A stretch of 64,000 bases of DNA. Source: Berberis thunbergii. Lineage: Eukaryota; Streptophyta; Magnoliopsida; Ranunculales; Berberidaceae. This document shows positions 11,500-23,778 of the stretch, in pieces (the stretch's first letter is position 1; each line of letters starts with the position of its first letter). The DNA is taken from positions 496,001 to 560,000 of the forward strand of contig QNQO01000516.1 in NCBI GenBank assembly GCA_003290165.1, written 5' to 3'. A program made the position numbers and the translations under genes. The notes below the pieces were generated by a model, which worked only from the letters and a program-made list of their open reading frames with translations, did not search any database and had not been told where the DNA came from.

Positions 11500-14176
11500 C
11501 TCGACAAACGAAATAAGATTTTAAAAAAATACATTTTCAAATGAAAAATTATTCAAACCTTATACTCATAGAAAATTTCACATCATGCAAAGCCACATAA
11601 CAAACATGCATAGACACAAGGCCGTATATGTGTATATCCATAATATTTTAAAAAGAAGACATGTGTATATCCATAACAATATTGAAGGTTCAAAGTTCAC
11701 CCTTGTCTTTTACTCATCCATATTCGTATTTTGAGGATCACCTAGACTCTACCCCAGCCTAGGCTAATCAAATGTTTTGATACCAAACTGTCAGGCCCCT
11801 ATTTTTGAGAAATATATATATATATATATATCTACATAAGATTAGGATTATCCGCTTCCCCAAAACTCGGGACGTGAAAATTTAACAACAGAAACATTAA
11901 ATAAATAAAAATTAATATAAATAAAAATTATAACCAGGTTAACTCTTTGAAGATTCTGTCCCACAAGTAAACCTCTCATATTGCTGCCTCAATGACTTTC
12001 TAACCTGAAAAAGGCTAAATGGCTACGCTCCAATAAGAACGTACCCAAGAAGTGTAAACTTACTTGGGCCAGCGATGTAGCTAGTATGAGTAATCTCCAT
12101 CCTTATAAATAAAATAGTTACATGCTTTAACATGAAAATTGCATAAACAAGAAAATAACACTCAAAGTCTTGTAGTTCCTCAACGACGCAAACATTTCAT
12201 ACTACTAAGTTTTATCACGCTTAAAATATACATTTATTTTACCAACACTTACAAAGTGAATGTCGAACGTGGTAAGTCTGGCTTAAAAAAATTGTTAGTA
12301 GACTTACCATCTTGCACGGAACGTTTAGAAATAAATGAATAAAATTCGTAATTTATCGGTCCACATAAATACAATTTATTATCAAAAAATACAGATCATA
12401 CTCATAATCACCATTACTTAAATGTCAACAAAATACATTTTACCTTAAGGAAGACGTGTAGTTTCAGAATAAGCATTTAGTTTCTTTCACTAAGACAATC
12501 ATGCACAGACATAAAAATCTCGCTTTTTTTCACAATCGCATTATCCTCCTTGTGCCGAACACACCTCACCCAAGTGTGTCTCCCTTGCCTTCGAAACCAC
12601 TTGGAGCATACATGTTCCAAATGGGGTGCCACATCGATGAATGTGTCATCTCACCCGAAGTTCGATCCATAGCAAACATTTTCTAAATACTACACGTACT
12701 ACCGAACTCACATGGAACGGTGTACCCGATATGCAAACAAGTCTACATACCAAAATTATAACACATATTCTAGCAAGTCTAACAAAACACATTTTCATTT
12801 TTTTTTCAGAGTTGTGGAAAATAGCATAAAAATCAAATAATTCTCAAGACTATTTTACGCTGATATTTTTTCAACCATAAACAAATCGACCATAATATTT
12901 ACCCTTTCTTTTGAGGAAGCAAATAACATTTTCAGAAGTAAATTTTATATAACATAGCATAGATCACATTTATTCATTCTAAGGATTAGCATGTCAATTT
13001 TCATAACCATAAAATTCATGTTACAGTATAATCCCATACTAAACACGCATTTCAAGTTATAGGGCAAAAATGCAAATATGAATTTACAAAATAATTAATA
13101 TTAATACCCAAGTCATCCAAAATCTCTTCTTACTATAATATTTACAAATAACCAAAAATATCTAAATTTCTAAAAGAGATAAAGGAAGAAACTCACTTAA
13201 CCTCCTCACCTGGTCATAATAGCTTTAAACAGAGACACACAATAACAAGTAACATCGCATGATGGTTTACAAGCAAAGACATGATTTAGTCTAAACCCTA
13301 ACCTGAAAATCACCATTACACATTCACTTTCTACCAAACAAATAAACAACCCCAACAAAATTTAAAACAACCCCATACCAGAAAAACAACAAAGCACGTG
13401 AATTCAAACAAAAATGGTTCGATGAAGTCGTTTAAGCCATAATGCAAACCAAACCGATCTAACAAACCAAACCCCATCAATATATATATATATATCCATG
13501 ATTTCAAACTCCACTTCATCCCAAATATAAAATTTCAAACTTATTTCCGTATACATATCTAGATCATATGCATAAATTCACCTAAACAAAAACTATGAAA
13601 AGAGAATGGAAGAAAACTCATTAATTTCTACTAAAACTTTTATATACATGGATTTCTAAAATTCATTAAGTGACATTGTTCTCTGCCTCGAGGGAGTTCT
13701 AACCGTTGGATGAACTTCAATCCAATGCTATAATTTTTATATGGATGTTATGAACCGAGAGATTTAATTTGTAAGTATTCTCACCAGTAAAAAGTCTTGA
13801 TCCACTGAAAACGCTAAGACTCCGCATTGCTGTCTTTATTACGGGATTTAATTAAAAACCTGAATTTTCTCTTTTAACTCAACCAATTCCTGCGAAAATA
13901 CAATAAAATTTTCATATTTTTATATTAAACTCTAATATTAATTAATTGATTAATTTAAAAAATAAAAGAGAACAAAGAAGACTCACCTGTGATCGGATTC
14001 GACAGGGAAAGTTAGTGAGAGGCAGGCCAAGAGAAGGACAAATATCCCTTGTTTTATTTCTCTATCTTTTTGTTTGTTTGATGAAAATCCTCTCTCTTGG
14101 TTTCTAGTTTATGTTCTTGTACTCCCCATTTCTCTTCTATTTTTGTCTCTCTTTTCTTTCTTAAGCAATGTAACCC

Positions 14177-14191
14177 CGCGCGCGCGCGCGT
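14177..14191. repeat. Short (CG)n/(GT)n tract
   Basis: A run of alternating C and G followed by GTGTGT, unusual in this AT-rich and presumably methylated DNA. It sits in the LTR just before the block shared by both LTR copies. Confidence 0.8.
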
Positions 14192-15187
14192 GTGTTAAGT
14201 CACTTTTTTGCCGCCACCAACATAAAACCAAACAATTTAATAATGAAAACCATTAAGATTAGGGTTTTATAAAGTATATGTGCACCCCTCCCCTTTTATT
14301 TTACCCTATCACTACCCTAATGCAAAGAAAAACGGCCCAAACTATGTTTAGTTAAGCAAAGCCCAATTTGGGTTTTCTGGCTCACATACAATATCAAACC
14401 CAGATTAGGTTTCACTAATATTTCTCTAACCACACTCAGACATACACTTCATTCTATTTGGCAACGGTAAATAAAACAAATATTTTTACCTAATATATAA
14501 AATTATCATATATAACACATAAATAAATAATAGTATTTATTTATTTATTTAAATCAGTAGGTATTACAATATACACACTTTAAAATAATCTCGTCCCGAT
14601 ATTCGGAAGGTAAGGGAGTCGTATGAATTATATATATATAACTCAGCAAACAAAATAAGAATTAAAAAAATACATTTTTAGATGAGAAATTATTCAAATC
14701 TTATACTCATAGAAATTTTTCACATCATGCAAAGCCACATAACAAACATACATAAACATGAGGCTACTACATGTGTATATCCACAATATTTAATAAGAAG
14801 ACAAAAATAATGAATTGAAACATTTTATCTACAAAATATTTATTAAGGACAGTGAAAAAGTACGAGTATTACAGAAATGGGTTATTTTATGATACTTAAT
14901 CCTCTTTTTATATCGCTATTGCGGTGAAAACCATGGCTAAAACCAAGTTTGTTAAAATATGCAATATGTAGGGCTTGCACTCAACATAGCCAAGCTCGTA
15001 TCCGAGATTGATTTACCTATAAAAGAAGAAAAATACAAGAATAGAAAAGTCAGAATAAGAAAGTCGAATAGTTAAAGTAGTAAAGTCAGAATAGTTAAAG
15101 AAGGTTAGGTAGAAGTTAGTTTATATAAGCTTGTATTCAGTCAAGGAACAACAACAATAATACGATTATCCAATTATTTTCTTTACA

Positions 15188-15200
15188 TGGTATCAGAGCG
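15188..15200 (+). other. Primer-binding site of outer LTR element
   Basis: TGGTATCAGAGCG immediately downstream of the 5' LTR, the sequence complementary to the 3' end of plant initiator tRNA-Met, used to prime minus-strand cDNA synthesis. Confidence 0.85.
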
Positions 15201-15564
15201 GTGATTTTGAGATCTTGCTACAAGAAAGACTTCGAGCAATTAAGCTCTTCTCCGCCTCCAACGACTATGCACTTTGACCATAGACGCAAGAGGCGAGGAA
15301 GAGAAGAAGTAGGAAGTATATAGTCCAGGACAACAAACGACCTCCGTTTTCTGTTCAACAAGGGCACCTCCCGAATCTATTCAACAACCAGCCGTGCAAT
15401 AGGGTGAACCTTGCAAGTTTCTTCAATAAACTCCTATTCAACAATAGGACGAGCCATCTTCTTCTCACACAACCAAAACTCCATCTCTATCATAATAGAA
15501 CACAATTCACATAGCCGACAACCAACACATTGTTACGAACAACGCTGCTCTGATACCAATTTAT

Positions 15565-18500
15565 TGCGGGCGAAAGCGTTACAAATGTCAAAATGCGAAG
15601 CTACAAACAAAATACTAACAAATACTGGATACAACCAATTTAACGTGGTTCGGCAAACACGCATACGTCCACGACAAATACCAACTTTACTAGTGAGAGA
15701 GACAGATTACAAATGGAGAGAGCTACAAAACGTCTAGGACATTACAAATACAAGTATCTAAACGACACCACACAAATACGCAGGCTGCGTATAACACAAA
15801 CAAAACATAAAAACAAACACACCCTCTCTCCTCACCCTTTCTTTTCTTCTCTCTCACAAAACAACACACAGACTCTCACAGGGATAAACCCTAACCTCTC
15901 AAGATCTCTCAAACACAGATGGAGGAGGATGATCTTCTGAAGAGGAGGGGTTCTTCTTTTATAGCCTGCTTGAGGCGGTGGAGGGTGGCGGTGATGGAAA
16001 CACCAACTTTTTATTCTTCCTCCAGCTGTTCCATTCAGATCCAGCAAATGCATATCAGATCCAGCACATCCAAGCCAAAATCCAACAGATTTGAGCTGCC
16101 CTCCATGCCGACAATCCGCAATCCAGGTTTTTCCAACTCTCTTTTGTCTGTATTTCAACAATTCTCCACCTCGGTGAAGATTTCACAAATCTGAGCCGAC
16201 AACAACAACCACGAACAAAACAAACAACTGACTTCCAATAAACAGAATCAAACCAATGTTAATTGAGGGTCTCACCCCTCCAATCGCGCTCATAGGTGCC
16301 ATACACCCGAAGGTGTCTTATATCAAAGCATGCTCAAACTAACAAACCAACTCTTCCTTGACTAGGATGGAGTCTCAAACTAAACTTTTCAAAAATACAA
16401 TGTGCACAAACCTTCATACTGCACGTCTTCATATCTTCTACCAAATTTTTCTTCGGCAAGTCGTGCAGAACTTTCTCACATTTACTGCATGCACTCAAAT
16501 GCCAAACCCTCGAGATTTCCTTGCAAACATCTTTGGAGCTATTAGTAACTCCACCAGAAGCAACATTCATAGGGTCTTCATAAACACAAGTTGCTCTACC
16601 AGATTCAACTTTTACATTCCTTGTAACTGTACTCCCCTGCAAGAAATACAAGTTACTCTTCCGAACTGCTTTCAGAATCACCAGTGCACTAGAAACAATC
16701 TTTAGAACTCCACCATTTATTGAAATCTTGTAACCTTTGGACTCTAAAGCACTAACGGAGATGAGATTCTTTTTCAAATCAAGCACATACCGAACATCAT
16801 TCAAGACCCGAACAAGTCCATTATGCAACTTCAATTTGATTTTACCTATCCCTGCAATTTTGAATTCATCATTGTTGCCCATATAGACAACACCACCATC
16901 CAACTATCTGAAGTTAGAGAACCAGTCCCTGCGGGGACACATATGATAGGTAGAACCCGAATCAAGCAGCCACTCATTAGAATGACTCACCAATGTTGAA
17001 GTTGCAGACAAGGAATACACATCATCCTCATCCTCATCTTCATCCAAATTGTGCACTACATTCGCATCTGACATTTTCTTTTCCTTTTCTATTGCAGCTT
17101 TCAATATCTCACAGTCAATCTTTCAATGACCCTTCTTATGACAGTATGCACATTCATCCTTCAGCAAAAGCCTTCTGTGTACAGATTTTCCTCTTGACTG
17201 TGATCTTCCTCTATTACCAACATACCTCTTTTCAGATCTTCCCCTCGCTACCAATACTTCTGTTGTTGCATCCCGATGGATCTTGAGATTCTTCCTCCTG
17301 AATTCATAATTGAGCAACGCCGTAGCCACCTCATCATAATTCAATTCTTCTTTTCCCGTTAGCAAAGTCGTAACGAGATGTTCATATTCTTCTAAAAGGG
17401 AATTCAAAAGGCATAAAGCCTTGTAATTTTCTGAAACATCTTCTTCTAAATTCAATAGGTCGGCAATAAGCCTATTGAACTCATCCAAATGCTCAGACAG
17501 AGTAATCCTGGGTCTCATATTCATCCGAAAAAGTTGCTTTTTGAGGAAGAGCTTATTTTGAATATTCTTCGTCATGTACTTATCTTCCAACTTTTTTCAC
17601 AATACTTTAGCGGAGGTTTCCTTCATTACAAAGTATTTTTGCTCCTTCGCTAAACACAATCTTATTGACCCGCAAGCTTGCCGATTCAACTTGTTCCATT
17701 CTTCTTCACTCATTTTCTCCGGCTTGTCTCCCAAAGCATCATCCTAATTTTCCATTGCTAACACATCCTAAACTTCGCATAGACACATGCCGAAGTTGTT
17801 CTTGCCATTGAACTTTTCGACATCAAATTTATCGACTGTAGCAGTAACCATCTTTGATCCAGAAGTTGATTGATCTGACATACTCTTAATCAACCACTGG
17901 TCCACGCAGCTTCAAACAAACCCCAAGAACTAACCTTCGGCTGTGATGCCAATTTGTTACGGACAACACTGCTCTGACACCAATTTATTGTGAGCGAAAG
18001 CGTTACAAATGTTGAAATGCGAAGCTACAAACAAAATATTAACAAATACTGAATACAACCAATTTAACGTGATTCGACAAACACGCCTACGTCCACGACA
18101 AACGACAAATACCAACTTTACTAGTGAGAGAAACAGATTACAAATGAAAAGAGCTACAAAACGTCTAAGATGTTACAAATACAAGTATCTAAACGACACC
18201 ACACAAATACGCAAGCTGTGTATAACACAAACAAAACATAAAAACAAACACACCTTCTCTCCTTATCCTTCCTTTTTTTCTCTCACAAAACAACACACAG
18301 ACTCTCAGAGGGATAAACCCTAACCACTCAAGACCTCTCAAACACAGATGGAGGAGGATGATCTTCTGAAGAGGAGGGGTTCCTCTTTTATAGCCTGCTT
18401 GAACCGGTGGAGGGTGGCGATGATGAAGGTTTCCATCACCTTCCACCAGCTTCTTCTTCTTCCTCCAGCTGTTCCATTCAGATCCAGCAAATGCATCTCA

Positions 18501-18624
18501 GATCCAGCACATCCAAGCCGAAATCTAGCAAATTTGAACTGTCCTTCACGCCGACATGCCGCAAGCCATTGCCGACAATCCGCAATCTAGGTTCTTCCAA
18601 CTCTGTTTTGTGTGTATTTCAACA
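15565..18624 (-). mobile_element. Copia LTR retrotransposon, deletion derivative, minus strand
   Basis: Two LTRs of about 600 bp (15565-16160 and 17989-18624) are highly similar. Each begins TGTTGAAATACA and ends CGCA or CACA on the minus strand. The 5' LTR is followed by a TGGTGTCAGAGC primer site at about 17975. The gag and start of pol lie between. A polypurine tract, CGAGGTGGAGAAT, precedes the 3' LTR at about 16161-16175. A second primer-like site (15546-15557) plus about 25 bp of 5' leader follows the 3' LTR, the signature of a tandem LTR-internal-LTR recombination product. It lies inside the outer LTR element. Confidence 0.85.
16334..17881 (-). pseudogene. Copia gag-protease-GAG-pre-integrase remnant
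   Basis: Starts with an ATG at 17881 (MSDQST..). The UBN2-type Gag capsid region runs to about 17200, with LEDKYMTKNIQNKLFLKKQL and EHLDEFNRLIADL. The CCHC zinc knuckle CAYCHKKGH has an in-frame stop before its last Cys (about 17122). The aspartic protease motif is DSGSTYHMCPRRDWF (about 16960). The GAG-pre-integrase motif VWHLSACS and two CxxC-like pairs follow (about 16500-16390). Integrase, reverse transcriptase and RNase H are absent, removed by an internal deletion before the polypurine tract. Several stops (17590, 17122, 16903) mean it cannot make a full product. Confidence 0.85.
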
Positions 18625-18715
18625 CACATCTCATAACAGCTCCATCTGAATCAAGTTCCAAATTCAATCGTGAACCTAATCTTCAATCACAAATCTCAAT
18701 CGCAATCTCAATACT

Positions 18716-19313
18716 TTGCTTCTTCTTCTTGGAACCACCACGCCAACACCTCATCTCACCTTCTTCCTCTCTTTGATGCAAATCTCACAAATACATCTAT
18801 CTCTTCAGTGCCTTGATCCTGATTCTGTCATCAATTTAGCGAGTGTCTCTCAAAAGTTTTCTCGCCTCCATAATCTTGCTCTTTCCTTTAATAGAAAATT
18901 TGCTCTTGCTCAGACCTTTCCTTCACATCTTAAAAAGGGAATCAAGACAATACAATAATCAACAAAATCATCGCCGCACTTCATCGTCTCCATCAGCCTT
19001 AGCCACAACCAATCTCTTTCTCAATTCACCTATTTTTACCTCTCATGGTTTAGAATTCCTTAAGAAATTGAAGACGATGTAGTTGAACCTTGTTGTGCTT
19101 TCGCAACAGAACCCTCACTTTCACGCAGATTCTTCATTGCCTTCATCTCCAGCTCACGAACCAGTATCACCAACAGAAACAGAGCATCCAACTCTTCTTC
19201 ACCTCAACGCACCAATCTCTATGTTCGTCACCAATCTGAGACTCCATCAACCACACACATACTCGAAACCATCTCCAGTCACTACTTTTTCTCGCTCACA
19301 GTCAACGCAGTAG
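18716..19313 (+). other. Unidentified coding-like stretch inside the outer LTR element
   Basis: Consecutive frames of about 80 codons read LDPDSVINLASVSQKFSRL and further Ser/Pro/Thr-rich sequence. The first block vaguely recalls an F-box-type helix but is too short to claim. It may be a captured fragment or chance. The rest of 18625-19600 shows nothing recognisable. Confidence 0.2.
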
Positions 19314-19433
19314 CAGAGACGAGAGGAAGAATAAGGAAGAAAATAGGAAAATAGCTGACTTTTGAATCCTCAACAATTTGCAGCCCAGTCCTTTACTATG
19401 TACCACCACACAAACTCAAAAAAAAATCAGCTT

Positions 19434-19592
19434 CAATGTTGAGCAATACCAACATTTGTGCTGAGCAATTTTTCAAAAAAAATAAAAAACAATCCCAGGT
19501 CCAATGTTGAGCGGTACCAACACTAATGTTGAGCAATTCAGCACAAATGTTGAGCAATACCAACATTTGTGTTGAGCAATTTTTCAGCTTTC
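19434..19592. repeat. TGTTGAGCAATACCAACATT repeats before the 3' LTR
   Basis: Five or so degenerate copies of TGTTGAGCAAT(ACCAACATT) are arranged around short A-runs, immediately 5' of the polypurine tract. Some neighbouring halves are self-complementary (AATGTTGAGC, GCTCAACATT). They look like part of the outer element's 3' internal region. Confidence 0.7.
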
Positions 19593-20352
19593 GCGTTGAG
19601 GGGGAGTCATGTTGACTCGAGTCGAACCATTAGTCGTTCACTCCATAATCATGATTTTTGAGTCATGCTGACTCGAGCCGAACAATTAGCCATTCACTTG
19701 ACAGTCATGATTTCTTCATCTAGAATTAAAGAAGTAAAGTCAGAATAAGAAAGTTAGAATAGGAAAGTTAGCATAAGACTCTATTTTGTATAACAAGTTT
19801 TAAATTTCCATTTCTATAAAGTTAAGTAGAAATTAACTTATATAAGTTTGTATTCAGTCAAGGAACAACAACAATAATAATACAATTCTCCAATTATTTT
19901 CTTTACAAAGTTTACTTAAGTGAAAAAAAATCTTATTTTCTCAGATAGATGAAGAATAGTATTGGAGTCAAGATCAAAATGGCGAAGATGGGAAGGCTAG
20001 AGGAAGAGGAAAATTGGTTCGATCGGCCAACGCTCCAGACCACCCTAGAATTAGAATTGTGGGGCTTTTCTTCCTCTTTGGCTACAGATTTTATTTTAGT
20101 TAACATAAATTTGGGGTTGGGTGGGTTGTTTGGGAGAAAATGTAGTTTTTTTCTTTACCATCGAATTTGTCTCGAGGTACATGGTATTTTTAGTTGTTAT
20201 GTGTATCATTCTAAGCACATCGGATCTGATCGATATGCACTGTCATTTAATTTAAATTTGAACCCTTTATTTGTTCAGAGGCAATTTTGTCACAAATAAA
20301 AGCTTTTAAATTGACAACCACGTTGACCATCAAAACTAAGGGGTAACACTAT

Positions 20353-21660
20353 TTAGGTGACCCTTTTTTAAGTGTCTATCTCATTTTTAAAATTACATGC
20401 TGATTAGAAGTTGTAAGATTAAAAGCTGTTTATTTTTAAGTGCTGACTAGAAGTTGTTTGACATTTATACCCACCGTAAATCATCAACATTAATCACTTT
20501 CTCCACATGTTTTCTTGCCTCCAAATACCATTGAGATTTCTTTCCACCGCTACCACCATAAACCACCTTGTATCCCACTTTGTTCCTTGTACAATCTCCA
20601 TCAAGCCACCTCCCACCACCAATGAACCCATTTTCTCGCTTACCATCACAAGACATTCTCTTAAATCGATATCTAGTAATCTTCAACCTTCACTTCTTTT
20701 ATGCAACAATGGAGGATCTCAGGTTGTTTCACCACAAACTTCAATAGCAAATAGAGAGGAGAACGGGGAGAAGGGGATAGTTGGGTGCAGCGGCAACGAC
20801 AACACTACTCGTGTAATAGAAATGAGGTGAAGAAGATGAGAGGGTTGGTGGAGGAGAGGGGTAGCAACAACAATGTTCTAAAAATCGCTAGGCGCTGGGC
20901 GGGAGGTGAGCAGGTGCCTAGCGCCCAGGGGCCTAGCGCCCAGGGGCCTAGGTGGGTGCCTAGGCGGTCTTAGGTTTTGTATTAAAACTTTAATAATTTA
21001 CAAAAGTTAATCATAATACCTTATCAATTACATCCAATTTAATGCCAATATATATATGCAAAATTTAAAAACATGAAAAATTAACAATCGTAAACAAAAT
21101 TTATTAAAACTCAAATGACTGAAGTTGGTCATGATGGGTACTTTATATAAATTTGAATTTGTGTACTCTTTTATTTTTCTTCAAATTGCATGAATAACCT
21201 CAGTTATGTTTGATAAAATCTACATTAGTAAAATTGGTACCGGCAGATCATTTGAGAATTCCATTAAGTAATCATCCTTTGCTACATTTAGACATACACT
21301 GAATAAAAAATAATTAAATAGTTTATTTCTAAAAATAGGAAAGAAAAATAAAATAAGAACATAATCAGCTTTATTAAAAAATAAAAAATAAAAAAAAATT
21401 TAAAATAAAAATAAAAATCGCCCAGACCGCGCCTAGGCCGTCTAGATCCCGCCCAGACAGCCTAGATCCCGCCCAGACTGCCCAAAACCACCCAGACTGC
21501 CCGCCCAACCATTAATCTGGGCGATTTTTCACCTTCTAGAGCCTAGGGGCCGCCTAGACCGATTTTTAGAACACTGAGCAACAATCATTACAAATTTATT
21601 GTTAGGTTATTATTGGAATGAATTTTTATTTAGCATTCAGTGCTAAGTGATCAACACATC
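20353..21660. mobile_element. Candidate non-autonomous element, inverted relative of 34640-36603
   Basis: Begins TTAGGTGACCCTTTTTTAAGTG and ends TCAGTGCTAAGTGATCAACAC, the same pair of termini as at 34640-36603 but in the opposite orientation. It hosts the 706-bp hAT insertion at 20871-21576. Coding capacity is not evident. Small frames at 20465-20830 are low-confidence. Confidence 0.4.
20871..21576. mobile_element. Non-autonomous hAT element, 706 bp, 8-bp target duplication
   Basis: Terminal inverted repeats CAATGTTCTAAAAATCG and CAGTGTTCTAAAAATCGG (right end complemented) are flanked by perfect 8-bp direct repeats AGCAACAA (20863-20870, 21577-21584), diagnostic of hAT transposition. Subterminal GC-rich arrays (GCGCCCAGGGGCCTAG repeated on the left, CGCCCAGAC.GCC repeated on the right) contrast with an AT-rich core. 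There is no transposase. Confidence 0.9.
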
Positions 21661-21715
21661 ACATGATTCTTACTCCAATCATAAGTTCAACTTCTAATCA
21701 AAACTAAAATCACAA

Positions 21716-22100
21716 ATTCATTACTAAAAAAAACCATTTTTTCAAAGGCTGCCATCGTCACAAAAGGTTTTAAAAGCCTGCACAATGATGTTATAGTAAC
21801 GGGTGTTAAAAAACCCCGTCACAACAAATTATAGTGATGGCTAAGAGCAACCGTCATAATAGTGAGACCTTTATGGAACGCTATAAAAGTTAGTTTTCAA
21901 TTTAATTTATTAAGTATTTATAAAAAATTAATAAAAGCCATTTCGTGACAACCCGACCGTCACTAGCTCTCCTTTTGTGATGATGTCAATTTATGTTTTG
22001 TCGACAACAAGACCTTCACAATTACTTTCTATGACGATATTAAATTTCGAAATGGTGATAACGTGACCATCAAAATTGTCTTTTTGTGACAACATAACAT
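21716..22100. mobile_element. Degenerate transposon with GTGAC-rich subterminal repeats (left part)
   Basis: Sequence from ATTACTAAAAAAAACC onward contains repeated CCGTCAC and GTGAC.A motifs, reminiscent of subterminal repeats of CACTA elements. It continues after the PIF-like insertion, at about 23779-23870, with TTTGTGACAGC and GATTGTCAC. No clean terminus or duplication was found. Confidence 0.4.
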
Positions 22101-22103
22101 TTA

Positions 22104-23778
22104 CTGGGGTGTATTGTATCTGGATTTTGTGGGCAATTTAATAAATTCCATGGATTCTAAAAATCCAAGTGTATTCAATTTGGATTTTAAAAAGTCTACA
22201 AAAGTCTAGGGGTATTCAATAAGGATTTTAAAAAGTCTTTCTGAAATCCACAAAGTCTAGGGGTATTCAATATGGATTTCAGAAAGTCCACAAAAGTTTT
22301 AGGGTATTCAAAATATCATTCATATTTATGGATTTGGAAATCATGGATTCTCATGGACTTTGTAGTGTTAGGTATAAATAACAAAGTTCAATAATTTGCC
22401 AGCCTCCATATCAAAGATTTCAACGTAAAAAAAAGTCTCCCAAAGTTCTTTGTTTTTTTATTGAATAAAATGAAGCAAACAAATAATATAGTTATAACAA
22501 ACATGACCTCCCCCCCCCCCTCCCCCCAACCATCCTTTCTCTTTTGTTTTCCCTATTTATGACTTTTGATTTGATGAAAGGATCAGACAAGGGAAGTGCT
22601 AATTTCTACATACAAGTGAAAACTAATCAAAAATGAACTCGTGAAAGGATATGTCCCTGATCTTCGTATGGGAGTTTCCCCATCTCCATGTCCTCCGTTT
22701 AAAAGACGAAAAATCTTTTTCAAACACCTAACTTTCCCTTCAAAAAGACACATTCCCTGCCTCCATAAAGGCCACGTCAACACATGAGGACCTGTTCTTT
22801 GCCAACCCATCTAATTCATAGATAATGTTGTCATCTGAGTTGTTCCTTTCCAATAATTCATTACCATCATGTTGAATCGAGGGAAAAAATCGAACCCTTT
22901 TATTTTGGAGGTCATACTAAAGGGCAGTGTTTGGAGTGTTTGTGCAAGGAGTGAGCATGATGAAATGTGACCTGACAGGTGTGAATTGGCTTCCAAAGCA
23001 CCGGGTATGTTCTTATGGGACGAGAATACATAGGTTTATTTCTGACTATAAGAATGAGTTTATGCAGTGGATTGAAGTGGTAGTTGGCAAGGGCAACAAA
23101 ATCAGTTCTTGGAACAGTGTGTTGGTAGGGAATGCTACCTTAAAATTTTGTCCTAAAATTTATACTCTTTGCAATTTTAGTAAAATGACATGTCTGCTTA
23201 ATGAGATCGTCATTTACTGGATGTTGAAGAAGAAACAACTACGGAAAGGGATTGTATTGCTTGATACCTTGTTACCCCTTGTGTTCCTTTCCTTTCCTGT
23301 TGAACCCATGTTACCCCTTGTGTTCCTTTTCTGTTCCCTCTTGTCTATGTGTTTCTCTTTGTGTTACTGTACAAGAGATTCAGGAGAGTCAAGGGAGACG
23401 AAGATGAATCAACCCAGAACCCATTTTCAATCTGCAGATGTTCCCTTTCATCTACAATAAACAAAATCCATCAAAGCAATAAGGCCCACCAGCTGTTTGT
23501 AGAATTTTTCTAATGTCTAATATATTTGGTTTGTTAGAGGATATGTCATTACCAACTTCTTTTTTATCTTGCAAATAATTAGAAATCTGTAAAAGTCGTT
23601 CATACAAAGTCCATGGATTTTCATAAATCTCTAGAAAGTCTGTAGCAAAAGTCTATGGATTTAAGAAATCAGCAGAAGTCCGTGGACAATTTAAAGAGTC
23701 TGTGGACAATTTAAAGAGTCCGTGGACTTTTCAAATTATTTATCAATTCCATAAGAATCCATATACAATACACCCCCC
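22104..23778. mobile_element. PIF/Harbinger-like non-autonomous element, about 1.7 kb
   Basis: The ends CTGGGGTGTATTG and GGGGGGTGTATTG (right end complemented) are flanked by TTA on both sides (22101-22103, 23779-23781; five bases, TTACT, match). A 3-bp TTA duplication is the PIF/Harbinger signature. Both subterminal zones carry many direct and inverted copies of GTCCAYGGATTT and GGGGTATTCAATWTGGATTT, up to about 22340 and from about 23590. A C-rich tract lies at 22508-22527. The core holds a LINE fragment but no DDE transposase was found. Confidence 0.7.
22927..23240 (+). pseudogene. LINE-derived coding fragment within the PIF-like element
   Basis: The frame contains VVVGKGNKISSWNSVLVGNA followed by FCPKIYTL. 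This matches the VGxGxxIxFWxDxW..xxPxLY pattern located between the RT and zf-RVT regions of plant LINE ORF2. The flanking LINE domains are missing. It is either a capture by the DNA transposon or a truncated LINE inserted in it. Confidence 0.5.

Larger units (their letters stand above)
10728..14873 (-). mobile_element. Internally deleted LTR retrotransposon, minus strand, target duplication GAAAT
   Basis: On the minus strand a long LTR begins TGTAATAC (ends at 14873 on the plus strand) and closes at about 11791 with CCTGACA. It is followed by a primer-binding-like TTGGTATCAAAAC at about 11774-11788. About 130 bp of internal sequence separates it from a second, shorter LTR copy that ends GTGACA at 10728. 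The two copies share 10820-11000 with 11880-12060 and 11035-11650 with 14215-14800; the short copy lacks about 2.1 kb. Direct repeats GAAAT flank the whole (10723-10727, 14874-14878). No gag or pol remains. An LTR of about 3 kb is typical of some plant Gypsy lineages, but lineage is inferred. Confidence 0.7.
14950..19907 (+). mobile_element. Non-autonomous LTR retrotransposon hosting an inner Copia
   Basis: The 5' LTR (about 14950-15186) begins TGTTAAAAT and ends CTTTACA. It is followed directly by the primer-binding site TGGTATCAGAGC (15188), complementary to initiator tRNA-Met. The 3' LTR ends CTTTACA at 19907. The two share 15045-15186 with 19733-19907, including TATATAAGYTTGTATTCAGT, but their first 100 bp differ. 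A polypurine-like TTGAGGGGGAGT lies at about 19595. Flanking repeats AAGTT (14945-14949, 19908-19912) support the borders. The outer element shows no gag or pol of its own. Positions 15187-15540 and 18625-19600 are its internal, non-coding-looking sequence, split by the inner element. Confidence 0.65.

Noticed and set aside
15546..15557. Possible tRNA-related sequence
   Set aside because: It is a retrotransposon primer-binding site, not a tRNA gene; no cloverleaf was found here or elsewhere.
18716..18958. F-box-like frame
   Set aside because: Only about 20 residues are suggestive; too weak to name.
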